Positions 32,493 to 42,723 of a DNA stretch of 48,766 nt are shown piece by piece. The position numbers and the translations under genes are program-made. The stretch lies in NCBI RefSeq assembly GCF_000338875.1, contig NZ_AOMO01000038.1:1-48766 (forward strand), read 5' to 3'. The notes beneath the pieces were generated by a model. The model saw only the letters and a program-made list of their open reading frames with translations, was not told the DNA's origin and did no database searches. The stretch comes from Vibrio mimicus CAIM 602 (GTDB lineage: Bacteria > Pseudomonadota > Gammaproteobacteria > Enterobacterales > Vibrionaceae). Numbering within the stretch: the stretch's first letter is position 1; every line of letters starts with the position of its first letter.

Positions 32493-33227
32493 TTACCTTT
32501 CTGGTGGCAATGCCCGTGCGGCCTGCAATACATGTAAAATTATCCGTTGTTTGTTGCTTTCCACTCGATGGGCGGGTGCCATCACCGAGATTGCCCCAAT
32601 CAACTTACTCCCTTTCATTACCGGAGCACTGATCCCGGAAACGCCAGGATCAATTTCAGAAGTGCTCACGGCATATCCATGACGACGTATTTTTTCAAAC
32701 TCGCTCTGCCATTTGTCTAGAGTCGGATCCTCGCCAAAATAGCGCAGGATCTTTTCACAACGCGCAGCAGGCATATACGCCAACATTACTTTAGATGAGG
32801 CACCTCGAAGCAGTGGTTGACTTTGACCCTGGACGAAGCTGCATCGAAGCGCCTGCATACTTTCTTTTTGGCTCACACACAGTGCTCGATAACCGACAGG
32901 CACCATATATGCAGCCATTTCCCCTGTCTGTTTTTGCAGACGACTTAACACAGCTTCAACCGCATCAAGATTGTGTTGGCTGGTTTCATAACTTCTCATC
33001 AACAGCAATGCTGCCGGACCGATGATCAAGGTTTTGTCGTGCGGACTTTCTTCTATCAAGTTCCACTCTTTGAGTAGTTTCAAATGTCGGTAAAGACTAC
33101 TCAGTGGAACTTGCAGTTGTTCACTCAGTCCTTTAGCAGATACAGGTTCTGGGTTTACCGCAACTTGCATCAGCAATTGCAGTGATTTTTCATTAACTTG
33201 GTTTGCTGAAATCTTTGTTTCGCTCAT
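32493..33227 (-). CDS. IclR-family transcriptional regulator
   Basis: Regulator of 244 residues. The N-terminal winged helix-turn-helix is at about 14-70 (SLQLLMQVAVNPEPVSAKGLSE, LSSLYRHLKLLKEWNLIEES). The C-terminal effector domain from about 80 includes PLLRGASSKVMLAYMP, EFEKIRRHGYAVSTSEIDPGVSGISAPV and GAISVMAPAHRVE, all typical of IclR. IclR proteins bind small carbon-source metabolites; the ligand is unknown here. It is followed immediately by the arginase-fold protein, which is therefore likely to share its signal or regulon. Confidence 0.95.
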   Translation of the reverse strand: MSETKISANQVNEKSLQLLMQVAVNPEPVSAKGLSEQLQVPLSSLYRHLKLLKEWNLIEESPHDKTLIIGPAALLLMRSYETSQHNLDAVEAVLSRLQKQTGEMAAYMVPVGYRALCVSQKESMQALRCSFVQGQSQPLLRGASSKVMLAYMPAARCEKILRYFGEDPTLDKWQSEFEKIRRHGYAVSTSEIDPGVSGISAPVMKGSKLIGAISVMAPAHRVESNKQRIILHVLQAARALPPER

Positions 33228-33538
33228 GTGTGCTTTTTAGCCTTTAATGGTGGGCACCTCAAATCTTGATTCTTGTATATCGAGAAATAGAGAAGAATTA
33301 AAGGATTGCATTCCCACCAAGTGAGAATGAAGGCAAAATTGGGCAAATTACCCTAGAAAAATAAGCTTCGTTAGGCCTAACCACCAAGATCACTCGGTTC
33401 TTCCATTCATGACTAACTGTAAGTGATTGGGTATTGTATGTGGGTTACCAGCAAGTATTTCCTTATGAAAACAAAGGGCTTCAAGGGTCAGAATAAACAA
33501 ATGATCGCTTTCACATAGAAGGCGGTCACCAAATAGAA

Positions 33539-33564
33539 AGAGGCTCTGCACATGCAGAGCCTCT
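33539..33564 (-). terminator. Terminator of the chitinase gene
   Basis: Perfect 12-bp arms AGAGGCTCTGCA/TGCAGAGCCTCT around CA. It is followed on the minus strand by a T-rich stretch broken by C and A. Confidence 0.75.
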
Positions 33565-33589
33565 CTTATTAGTTGAGAATCGTCATTTC

Positions 33590-33606
33590 ATTGAGCTTCG
33601 CTCAAT
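33590..33606 (-). repeat. Small hairpin just after the chitinase stop
   Basis: ATTGAGC/GCTCAAT with a 3-base loop, ten bases downstream of the stop on the minus strand. Probably protects the 3' end. Confidence 0.5.
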
Positions 33607-33615
33607 TGAAACCGA

Positions 33616-36159
33616 TCAGTTAGTGGTACAGCTCGCTGCGCCTAAGTCTTTCCAAACGCCCCACTCACCAGATTTGCTTGGATCGTCGCCGCGTGTCCAC
33701 CATTTGGCTTCCCACACTTTGCCAGCCCAAGTCACTTGTTGACCAGTATTGTACGTTGCTTCTGCACTCCACAGGTTAGTACAAGTGCCACCAGTGCTGG
33801 TTTTCAGTACGACAACTGCAGCAGATGCTTTCGCTGTTGCTTGACCATCACTCACCGTTACAGTGAAATTCAACGTTGTATCTTGGCTGTATTCACCCGC
33901 AACAAAAGTCACTTTTGCGCCTTGAACGGTAGCAGTCAGACCCACAGGCAGATCCCAAGTGAAGCTCAGGGCATCTTGGTCTGCATCGCTGGATGTAGAA
34001 GCATCAACAACCACAGTTTGGCCTGCGTTCACTGAAGCTGGTGCAGTAACTACGGCTACAGGTGCGGTGTTTCCAGGAGTCGTTGACTTTGGATTCACTG
34101 TCACAATCACTGTATCTGTTGCTGTTGCGCCTTTGTTGTCGGTAACAGTCAGCTTGAAGGTGAAGGTCTGCTTCGTTGTCACTTCAGCGGCGTTAAAGCT
34201 GGCTTTAGCAGTATTGGCACCCGTCAAGGTTACGGCTGTACCTGCGGTTTGCTCCCACAGGTAGCTTGCGATGGTACCGTCGCTGTCTCTTGATGCACTA
34301 CCATCTAAAGAAACCGCTGCTGGGCCAGTTACCGTCACGTCCGCTCCTGCATTTGCAACAGGCGCTTTGTTCGCTGGAGGTGTTGTTGTGCCACCCGCTA
34401 AGCCTTCATGCATTGCATTGAGGATGTCGCCGTTGTCCGCATCAATTTCCCATGAGAACAAGCCTGCCAAGCCAAGGTTACGTACGTAAGAACCTTTCGC
34501 TTTGATAGAACGATCATCATCGAAAGTCACTAACTGACCCGTTGTACGGTTCCATACCCATGGCGCTTCTGCTTGCGCATCGTAGCCATATTCAAAACCA
34601 TTCACGCCGGTATTGTTCGCACCCAACATATAAGTTTTGATGCCTTTGTAGTCGATTACGCCCGCTTCCCAAACACCTTGTGTGCTTGTGCCTTTCAGCT
34701 TGCCGTTACCAACGCCAGTCATTGGATCGTTAGGATCGGTGAGAGATGATGGCAACACGCCTTCCCAACCACGGCCGTACATTGCTGCACCTACCACTAG
34801 CTTGCTAGGTGGTACACCTTGCGCCAGCAGCAGTTGAATGCCGTTATCGGTTGTGTATGCAGGACCTTTGTACGGTTCGCCATTTTCATCAACGCCTTTG
34901 CCATCACATTGGCCAGGGCGCATGAACGAGCCACAATACAGTGCTGTTTGGTGACCCAATACGTTGTTCCAGCCGCCGTAGAAGTCATAGGTCATCGCGA
35001 AGATGTAGTCCATATACTGAACCGCTTGACCGTAGTTCACATCTTCAATCTTATCGTGACCAACACCGATCGCTGACGTCAGTTCATACTTACGGCCTGT
35101 TTCAGCTTCAAGCTCATTCAGCATTGCGCGTAGCTCTGCCATCAATGCCACATAAGCTGGGCCATCGTTCACTGGATCGCCTAGGTTAGCAGCTTGACCG
35201 CCGCCGCCAGGGAATTCCCAGTCAATATCCACACCGTCGTAGAACTTCCAAGTTTTCAGGAAGCGCTTAACTGAAGCAACGAACACATCACGCTTCGCTT
35301 TGTCAGTAAAGCTGAAGAAAGGATCTGACAGAGTCCAACCACCAATTGATGGGATGATTTTGAGATCTGGGTAAGTTTTCTTCAACGCCATCAACATGGC
35401 GTAGTTACCTTTGATTGGCGAGCTGAATTGGTGTCCAGCTTGTGGGAAGCTCTTTTGATAAGCCGCCCATGGGTCATGGATAACCACTTCATAATCAGGC
35501 ACACCCTGACACGCCGTTTGTAGGGCGTTGAAGCTGTTGCCACCGACTGATTTTAGTGATTCGTTTGGACCACAAATTGGGATAAATCCATAGAGAATGT
35601 GAGTTAAGTTTTGTCCCGGAATGTTATCCACTGTGTATTTACGGTCGTAAATACCCCACTCAACAAAGTAAGTACCAACCACTGTGTTTTGTGGAATGGT
35701 GTAAGACTTGTTGTTCGGGTCAATATTCATGGTTAATGGCTTGAGGTGCGAGCCATCGGTATCCGCGATAGTGATTTCGGTTGGTGCACTCTTGGTACAG
35801 CCAGTCGCATCACAAGCTTCGATCACTAATTGATAAACGCCGCCCTTAGGATAAGTAAATTGGGCTGTAGTCTGACTACCTGTGATAGGACCAGTAGCGA
35901 CTTCTACACCATCAAAATAGATCTTATAGGTGTTTCCAGGCACACCGCTCCATTGGTTGAACTTGAGCGTGATCGGTGCTTGGTCATGGTATTTCACCAT
36001 TTGGTTGTAGCCCGCAGTGGCTTCCATTGCGAGCTCAATTTTCGAGAATTGCAGGTTATTCGACCCATAAACGTCAACACTAGGAGCCGAGGGTGCTGCC
36101 ATCGCCGTGCTCGCCAGAGCACAAGCAATACTTGCGGCGCACAGAGTAATTCGATTCAT
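33616..36159 (-). CDS. chiA2: Secreted modular chitinase ChiA-2 (GH18)
   Basis: Extracellular chitinase of 847 residues. A signal peptide covers 1-21 (cleaved after AMA). An N-terminal ChiA-type beta domain (about 24-135) leads to the GH18 barrel (about 160-590), with SIGGW and the catalytic DGVDIDWE at 308-315 (acid Glu315) and, later, YDFYGGW. Two PKD-type domains follow (about 600-690 and 700-785). A C-terminal CBM5/12 chitin-binding domain (about 795-847; WSAEATYNTGQQVTWAGKVWEAKWW) completes it. In V. cholerae ChiA-2 is a main type II-secreted chitinase used to grow on chitin and mucin. AAGGAAAGAG precedes the ATG. Confidence 0.95.
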   Translation of the reverse strand: MNRITLCAASIACALASTAMAAPSAPSVDVYGSNNLQFSKIELAMEATAGYNQMVKYHDQAPITLKFNQWSGVPGNTYKIYFDGVEVATGPITGSQTTAQFTYPKGGVYQLVIEACDATGCTKSAPTEITIADTDGSHLKPLTMNIDPNNKSYTIPQNTVVGTYFVEWGIYDRKYTVDNIPGQNLTHILYGFIPICGPNESLKSVGGNSFNALQTACQGVPDYEVVIHDPWAAYQKSFPQAGHQFSSPIKGNYAMLMALKKTYPDLKIIPSIGGWTLSDPFFSFTDKAKRDVFVASVKRFLKTWKFYDGVDIDWEFPGGGGQAANLGDPVNDGPAYVALMAELRAMLNELEAETGRKYELTSAIGVGHDKIEDVNYGQAVQYMDYIFAMTYDFYGGWNNVLGHQTALYCGSFMRPGQCDGKGVDENGEPYKGPAYTTDNGIQLLLAQGVPPSKLVVGAAMYGRGWEGVLPSSLTDPNDPMTGVGNGKLKGTSTQGVWEAGVIDYKGIKTYMLGANNTGVNGFEYGYDAQAEAPWVWNRTTGQLVTFDDDRSIKAKGSYVRNLGLAGLFSWEIDADNGDILNAMHEGLAGGTTTPPANKAPVANAGADVTVTGPAAVSLDGSASRDSDGTIASYLWEQTAGTAVTLTGANTAKASFNAAEVTTKQTFTFKLTVTDNKGATATDTVIVTVNPKSTTPGNTAPVAVVTAPASVNAGQTVVVDASTSSDADQDALSFTWDLPVGLTATVQGAKVTFVAGEYSQDTTLNFTVTVSDGQATAKASAAVVVLKTSTGGTCTNLWSAEATYNTGQQVTWAGKVWEAKWWTRGDDPSKSGEWGVWKDLGAASCTTN

Positions 36160-36590
36160 AAGTTAAGTCTCTCTTTCCTTAGATATTTCACTTTTATCAA
36201 TGACTGCCACCACACACATAACCCGCGTGAAGGCATCGAGCGTCAGTATCTGAGAGACTTTTTTATTTGCGAAAAAAAAATAAATCACTTTTCGAGGCAC
36301 AATTCGCTAATTTTTCGAAATCAATGAGATGTTGCAGCAATTAAGCAACCTTGAGTCAAGAAATCGGAATTTTGACAAAACAAATTGGCATTCCTTGTTG
36401 ATTTACGCTAATGAGAGGCAGGTTTAAAGCATATTTACCTTATTTTGTACGAAATATTCCTAGTGCCATTTTCTGTTAAGTTTCAGTGAATTTGCCATGT
36501 ATTGTGAGACGAGAACCTTGCCTTTTGGCCATGAAGAGCGCACCCTTTGCCGCACTCGTCATAGAACGAAAAACAAAAAAGGATAGAAAA
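36160..36590. promoter_or_regulatory. Divergent region chiA2 / yccT-like gene
   Basis: 431 AT-rich bases with both promoters. A lone TTGACA at 36372-36377 has no good -10 at normal spacing. No hairpin or ORF with a credible start was seen. Chitin-responsive control of chiA2 (ChiS) is known in the species, but I cannot point to its site. Confidence 0.5.
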
Positions 36591-37223
36591 ATGAAACCTA
36601 TGCAGCGTCTCTCTTGTTTGCTTGCCCTTTGCTTTGCTGCATCAGCAAGTGCCAAAGTCACGATAGACATTCCAGACACTATCGACCTATTGGTAGTTAA
36701 CGGCAGTAGCCCCAAACTCTCTGGTGGCTTTTTTGACGCCACGAAAAAGCTTGAGCTAGACGATGGCGAACAACAAATCGTGTTTCGCTACTCGCCTTAT
36801 TTCAGCCAAGGTAGCGATCGCATCATCATCGACAGTGACGTGATCATCGCAACTTTCGATGCTGCCAACCAAGATTTCACGTTTGATATGCCCAAATATC
36901 GTGACGCCCCACAAGCGACAAAAGCCATCAAAAAAATGGAGTGGCAACTGGTTGATCAGCAAGGGAAAGCGATTGAGATGCGTCAGGATCGCTTAATCAA
37001 AGAAGGAATGCAGCTTGGACGTAACTTTGAGTTTGAAACGGCCGAATACAACCGTAAAGGCGGCATTGCAGCGCTAACCAGCTCTATCGCGACCCAACCA
37101 CTGACTCAGCAAGAAGCCTCTAATGCTGCCGCTTCTGCTGCGGAAGAGATGCTGCATTTTTGGTACAACAAAGCGGATGAAGAAACGAAAGCTCGTTTCA
37201 AAGCTTTTGTGAATAAACAATAG
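36591..37223 (+). CDS. DUF2057 / YccT-family periplasmic protein (UPF0319)
   Basis: Protein of 210 residues from ATG 36591 (AGGATAG upstream). The signal peptide (RLSCLLALCFAASASA) ends near residue 20. The mature part matches the YccT/UPF0319 family (KVTIDIPDTIDLLVVNGSS, DGEQQIVFRYSPYF, and a C-terminal LHFWYNKADEETKARF). In E. coli and Salmonella YccT lowers curli production; a role in V. cholerae is unknown. Longer in-frame ATGs at 36486 and 36531 would bury the signal peptide and are unlikely. Confidence 0.9.
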   Translation: MKPMQRLSCLLALCFAASASAKVTIDIPDTIDLLVVNGSSPKLSGGFFDATKKLELDDGEQQIVFRYSPYFSQGSDRIIIDSDVIIATFDAANQDFTFDMPKYRDAPQATKAIKKMEWQLVDQQGKAIEMRQDRLIKEGMQLGRNFEFETAEYNRKGGIAALTSSIATQPLTQQEASNAAASAAEEMLHFWYNKADEETKARFKAFVNKQ

Positions 37224-37280
37224 TCACTTTCTTCGCATCTGCATGTTCTGATTCGCAATAGTAAATCAGCACCTAAATGT

Positions 37281-37307
37281 AAACGAGGCCATAGAGGCCT
37301 CGTTTTT
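37281..37307. terminator. Bidirectional terminator (yccT-like / VcINDY)
   Basis: Perfect 10-bp stem AAACGAGGCC/GGCCTCGTTT, loop ATAGA, then T-run. Confidence 0.93.
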
Positions 37308-37328
37308 CATTGCTCACTATTTAATAAA

Positions 37329-39027
<1,699 letters not shown>

Positions 39028-39984
39028 ATGAATGAGATCATAGCCCAGCTGCAATTTTCGGCCACCATCACAGGCCCGATCTGTTTGATGTTATGTTTAG
39101 GCGTGTTTTTCAAGCGCATCAATCTGATTAACGAGAATTTCATTGAAGTTGCTTCACGCATTGTTTTTCAAGTGACATTACCTGCCATGTTGTTTCTGAG
39201 CATCGTCAGCTCAAAGCACGACTTTTCCTCCAGTATGTCTCTCGTGTTGTATAGCTTAATCGCTAATGTCCTCTTTTTTATTTTTACACTATTCAGTACA
39301 CGTAAATTCACCGATAAGCCACACGACTGGGGAGTGATCACTCAAGGTGGATTTCGTGCTAATACCGCGATTATTGGTTTAGCCTATGTTGCCAATACCT
39401 ACGGCAATGCTGGGGTCGCCTTAGCCGCTATCTATGTTGCCGCCACAACTGTCTTATTCAATATTCAGGCTGTCATCGCCCTCACACCAAGAGGGGAAAG
39501 TAATGGCTGGCAAGCGGGAAAATTAATGTTTAAAACATTAACCAAAAACCCGCTAATCATTGCGATTATGCTTGGTGTGGTTTGCTACATCGCCAGTGTG
39601 CCTATCCCACGAATAGTGACTGATGCAGGTCAGTACTTTGCCAATATGACCTTGCCATTAGCCTTGCTCTGCACTGGCGGATCCCTCAATTTGAACTCTT
39701 TAAAAGAGGATCGAAATTCAGCTTGGTTTGCTACTGGCTATAAGCTCATTCTCTCACCTTTGCTGATCACTGGTGGTGCATGGTTACTTGGATTCCGTGG
39801 TTTAGATCTCGGGCTACTTTTCTTGATGACTTCTGCTCCTACCGCGGCGGCAAGTTATGTGATGGCGCGAGCAATGGGTGGTAATTCTACTCTTGCCGCC
39901 AATATTATTGCCCTTACTACTGTATTTTCACTGTTCACTTGCACGCTTGGTATTTTCCTGCTTTCTAGTTTTGGCGTGATCTAA
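39028..39984 (+). CDS. AEC-family transporter (auxin efflux carrier type)
   Basis: Inner-membrane protein of 318 residues from ATG 39028 (AGGA upstream), with about ten transmembrane helices in two repeats. Family features are GPICLMLCLGVFFKRINLIN at the start, a central loop region, and LPLALLCTGGSLNL and TSAPTAAASYVMARAMGG in the second half. Bacterial AEC proteins move organic anions such as malate or malonate. It is divergent from VcINDY, and a related substrate is plausible. Confidence 0.92.
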   Translation: MNEIIAQLQFSATITGPICLMLCLGVFFKRINLINENFIEVASRIVFQVTLPAMLFLSIVSSKHDFSSSMSLVLYSLIANVLFFIFTLFSTRKFTDKPHDWGVITQGGFRANTAIIGLAYVANTYGNAGVALAAIYVAATTVLFNIQAVIALTPRGESNGWQAGKLMFKTLTKNPLIIAIMLGVVCYIASVPIPRIVTDAGQYFANMTLPLALLCTGGSLNLNSLKEDRNSAWFATGYKLILSPLLITGGAWLLGFRGLDLGLLFLMTSAPTAAASYVMARAMGGNSTLAANIIALTTVFSLFTCTLGIFLLSSFGVI

Positions 39985-40114
39985 TCACCACAGGTGAGCA
40001 CTGGATCGCAAATTCTCTCTTAGGGTTAAGTGCAAAGGTAAAAAGAGACATAAATCAATAGAATTGAGATTTGAATGGCGTATGGTCGGCTTTTTCAATT
40101 TGCCGAGTGTCGTT

Positions 40115-41140
40115 ATGTCAAACCATCAAAAGATCGCCAGCCTTGAGCTTGGGCGAGTGATCGCCATGCTGGCAATTATTGCTTTGCATTGCCAACTTTT
40201 TACCACTTATTGGCTCACCGATGAAGAACCATGGGTGGCCTACTTATTTAACCAATCCACCCGTTTTGCTGTTCCACTGTTTTTCCTTATTTCGGGCTAT
40301 TTGATCCAACCCAAACTCAGCCAGAACCCGATGCAAACCTTGCGTAATTACTGCTCGCCATTACTGAGGATATGGGTGATTTGGAGTGTGATTAGCTTGT
40401 TGATGCCTTTCAATCTCGAAGTGGTGGTTAATCAAGGCTACCTCGCTGAGCGTTCAGGTTATTGGGGATTTTTGCTACAACACCCACTTAACTCACTGTT
40501 TGAAGGCGGGCTTGTACACCTTTGGTTTTTACCCGCACTGATGATTGCGGTCGCCATCATGGCACTGTTGATCCGCCAACAAAAAACACATTGGATGCTA
40601 CCGATTGCCATCGGGCTATACATCTACGGTGAATTTGCAGGAAGCAGTGCCGTCGTCACTGGCATGAGCGCGCCCATCTATACTCGTAATGGCCCATTTT
40701 TCAGCACTTTGTTTGTAGTGGTAGGTTATCTGATTCGTGAGCGACACATCCTGTGGCAAGCGCGCTCTGCACTGTTATTGGCGTTAGTGGGGATGCTTTT
40801 TCACTTCGTTGAAGCGTATGGCTTACATCAACATGGACAGGTGTTTAATACCAATGATTATCTGTTTGGCACCGCTTTGTGGTCGATTGGGCTGTTTCTC
40901 TTTCTGCTCGCCAAACCCGATTTAGGTCGAAAGCCTTGGATATTTTCACTGTCACAAAGCATCCTCGGCTTTTACGTCAGTCACCTTTTAATGGTCATCG
41001 TAATGATGAACATCGCTGGAATTTTAGGCCTAGCAGGCTTGCAGAAAGACGCACTGATCCTGTTTGGTACTTTGATTGCCACTTATCTGCTCGTGAAAGG
41101 CTTAGAACGCACACCACTCAAACGTGTGTTACTAAGATAA
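40115..41140 (+). CDS. Membrane acyltransferase 3 family protein (WecH/OafA-like)
   Basis: Polytopic protein of about 341 residues with about ten membrane helices. The first helix carries the family motif: LELGRVIAMLAIIALHCQLF, with the conserved His for acyl transfer. RFAVPLFFLISGYLI is the second signature. These enzymes O-acetylate or succinylate surface sugars, or the lipid-linked enterobacterial antigen precursor in the case of WecH. The start is uncertain: ATG 40115 fits the family N-terminus, while ATG 40082 and TTG 40064 are in frame upstream. The substrate is unknown. It stands alone, with its own terminator. Confidence 0.9.
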   Translation: MSNHQKIASLELGRVIAMLAIIALHCQLFTTYWLTDEEPWVAYLFNQSTRFAVPLFFLISGYLIQPKLSQNPMQTLRNYCSPLLRIWVIWSVISLLMPFNLEVVVNQGYLAERSGYWGFLLQHPLNSLFEGGLVHLWFLPALMIAVAIMALLIRQQKTHWMLPIAIGLYIYGEFAGSSAVVTGMSAPIYTRNGPFFSTLFVVVGYLIRERHILWQARSALLLALVGMLFHFVEAYGLHQHGQVFNTNDYLFGTALWSIGLFLFLLAKPDLGRKPWIFSLSQSILGFYVSHLLMVIVMMNIAGILGLAGLQKDALILFGTLIATYLLVKGLERTPLKRVLLR

Positions 41141-41158
41141 AAATGAACTAGATACAAC

Positions 41159-41186
41159 AAAGGGAGCCAAGGCTCCCTTTGCTTTT
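41159..41186. terminator. Bidirectional terminator (acyltransferase / MAPEG)
   Basis: Perfect 10-bp stem AAAGGGAGCC/GGCTCCCTTT with AA between, then CTTTTT after one G. Confidence 0.88.
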
Positions 41187-41201
41187 TACCGGAAATAGTA
41201 C

Positions 41202-41588
41202 CTAGAAGAGCTTGCTATAAGGCAATGCCCATAGGTTTAACACCATCAGCACTGCTAAGGAGCCAAAAGTGAGCTGCATACCGCGCACACGATTAGGAAT
41301 GGTGGCTTTAAACATCGAATCAGCGTGTAACACCCGCCCTACCACAAAGGCCACGCCGAGTACGTGAATCCACCACACATTAACGCCATTGAATTCCGCT
41401 AAACCAAGCAGGATTAGGAAAATGGGAATGTATTCCGTTGCATTACTCTGCGCACTGCGCGCGCGAACTAAGGCATCCACACCACCATCGGCAAACAGCA
41501 CCTGATGTTTACGTCGCTGACGAATCACCTGTACTGCTAAATAAATCAACCAGCCGCACAGCACGACAGCATAAACTGTTGTGACCAT
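41202..41588 (-). CDS. MAPEG-family membrane protein
   Basis: Small inner-membrane protein of 128 residues with four helices. The MAPEG motif is ARSAQSNATEYIPIFLILLGLAE (about 44-66, with the conserved Arg, Asn and Glu), followed by GRVLHADSMF. Eukaryotic members are glutathione-dependent enzymes of eicosanoid metabolism. Bacterial members such as YecN are uncharacterised, with glutathione transferase or peroxidase activity suggested. It lies beyond the terminator of the T6SS immunity array and is probably unrelated to it. Confidence 0.92.
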   Translation of the reverse strand: MVTTVYAVVLCGWLIYLAVQVIRQRRKHQVLFADGGVDALVRARSAQSNATEYIPIFLILLGLAEFNGVNVWWIHVLGVAFVVGRVLHADSMFKATIPNRVRGMQLTFGSLAVLMVLNLWALPYSKLF

Positions 41589-41652
41589 AATCTATCCTTA
41601 TTCCTTATTGGCTTGACGTGATGAGTGTAAGTGCAAATCAGAGAAAAACAAA

Positions 41653-41671
41653 AGCGCCGCAATGCGGCGCT
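41653..41671 (-). terminator. Terminator of the orphan immunity gene
   Basis: Nine-bp stem AGCGCCGCA/TGCGGCGCT with a single-base centre, followed on the minus strand by TTTTGTTTTT. The identical hairpin follows the first immunity gene at 42686-42704. Confidence 0.9.
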
Positions 41672-41690
41672 CAGGGTAAGTAGTTCTGAG

Positions 41691-42425
41691 CTATTCCTCT
41701 TTCAGCTCTTGATGATATTTGCGATGCTTAAATTGATCATTAACCCGCTGTAACGGACAATAATCGATATTATTGTGCACATTTTTTATTAACGCCATAA
41801 CGCGGGTTTTCTCATCAAATGAATTAAAATAAACTTTCCCTATAAATATAAATATTGGGTCTCTCACTAATTCTGTATTAAAGATCAGCATCTTTTCTTT
41901 GATGGGATCAAAAACAATCAATTGCTCGGCAAAGTAAAACTCGTTCTGATGTACCGTCGGACGAAAATTAGTTAAACCAAAAGCCAACAGGGCAAAACCG
42001 CCTGCACCAACAAACGCTAACGGACCAACGATGGCTAAGGCCAGCAAACAGACCGCAATCCCCACCCAAGCAAAACCGCGAACAAAAGTGTAGGCCGCAT
42101 CCGGGATCACTTCTTGGTCGGTATAATGCACACCCGCTTGCGTTAAACTGTAGCAATAGCGGTGGTCGGGCATAAAAAGGTATCTCACCACAGCCATGCC
42201 CGCAGCGCCAAAGCTGATAAAGCCCCAAAACTCTGTACTGTTAAAAGCAATATCCCCGAACACAAGAAATAGTGAGGGAAGCAAAAAACCAACACCGATC
42301 GCGGTAAGCCAACGTGATAAATAACTCTCATTCATATCACCTGTCGTACACTCCCACTGATACAAAACCTCACTGCTGTGTAAATTTGCCTTTAACTGCT
42401 CTAACTCATCTTTATCAATTAACAT
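41691..42425 (-). CDS. Orphan TsiV2-like T6SS immunity protein
   Basis: Inner-membrane protein of 244 residues with two pairs of transmembrane helices (about 36-85 and 117-152) and a C-terminal soluble domain. It is a paralogue of the cognate immunity protein encoded upstream. Residues 1-26 are identical, and from about residue 83 on only about a dozen changes are seen. Residues 27-82, covering the first helix pair, are largely different. It starts directly after the stop of an orphan VasX tail and uses AGGAAAGGG inside that tail as ribosome site. It should protect against a VasX variant no longer encoded here. Confidence 0.88.
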   Translation of the reverse strand: MLIDKDELEQLKANLHSSEVLYQWECTTGDMNESYLSRWLTAIGVGFLLPSLFLVFGDIAFNSTEFWGFISFGAAGMAVVRYLFMPDHRYCYSLTQAGVHYTDQEVIPDAAYTFVRGFAWVGIAVCLLALAIVGPLAFVGAGGFALLAFGLTNFRPTVHQNEFYFAEQLIVFDPIKEKMLIFNTELVRDPIFIFIGKVYFNSFDEKTRVMALIKNVHNNIDYCPLQRVNDQFKHRKYHQELKEE

Positions 42426-42680
42426 TTAACCCTTTCCTACAACGAGATTTCTTGTGGCAATATCATTCGCCTCTGCAGATTGTAAATCCAATTCCCCCAC
42501 GCGAGTTCCGCGGGCGCAAAATTTGAGACTCTGTTCCTTGACCCAATGCAGTGGTAGTGAAACGCAAACTCCAACAGTATCCTTCTCACTGCCACCCAGT
42601 GTAATGCGATACACTGGCTTGACCTCTGTCCATGATCCATATGCCCCATTGTTGATTGTTAACCTGCGATCGCTTAAATA
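42426..42680 (-). pseudogene. Orphan C-terminal tail of a VasX-type effector
   Basis: A stretch of about 84 codons, in frame to its stop, matches the last 65 residues of VasX with about one change (PVYRITLGGSEKDTVG..., ending LVVGKG against LVVGKS). About 20 residues ahead of that align only loosely (LTINNGAYGSWTEVK against LINEQQGKWSIEDNQ), so it came from a different VasX allele. The only upstream ATG lies inside the terminator hairpin of the preceding gene and has no ribosome site, so the tail is not expected to be made. The break with the copy B terminator is near 42680. Confidence 0.88.
42459..42486 (-). promoter_or_regulatory. Candidate internal promoter in the orphan tail
   Basis: On the minus strand, TTTACA (42486-42481), 16-base spacer, GATATT (42464-42459), predicted start about 27 bases before the immunity gene. 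The same pair exists inside vasX at 43525-43498. Orphan immunity expression needs a local promoter, because a terminator lies just upstream. Internal promoters for T6SS immunity genes are reported in V. cholerae; this site is a guess. Confidence 0.35.
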
Positions 42681-42685
42681 ACAAA

Positions 42686-42704
42686 AGCGCCGCAATGCGG
42701 CGCT
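42686..42704 (-). terminator. Terminator of tsiV2
   Basis: Same AGCGCCGCA/TGCGGCGCT hairpin as at 41653, followed on the minus strand by TTTTGTTATTT. It separates the cognate immunity gene from the orphan unit. Confidence 0.88.
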
Positions 42705-42723
42705 AAGGGTAAGTAGTTCTGAG

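Larger units (their letters stand above)
33228..33615. promoter_or_regulatory. Intergenic region IclR / chitinase
   Basis: 388 bases. It holds a 12-base perfect palindrome GTTAGGCCTAAC (33370-33381), which has the size of an IclR operator and lies about 145 bases before the IclR start, and CATTC-N11-GAATG (33309-33329). At its left side are the two chitinase hairpins. No ORF of note. Confidence 0.5.
41653..42619 (-). repeat. Tandem repeat copy A (orphan tail, immunity gene, terminator)
   Basis: Homologous to 42686-43658. It runs from the terminator hairpin through the immunity gene into the 3' end of the VasX tail. The offset is 1033 bases at the terminator end and 1039 at the other, because immunity gene B is two codons longer. 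Similarity is near-identical at both ends and low in the middle of the unit's upstream part. Confidence 0.85.
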
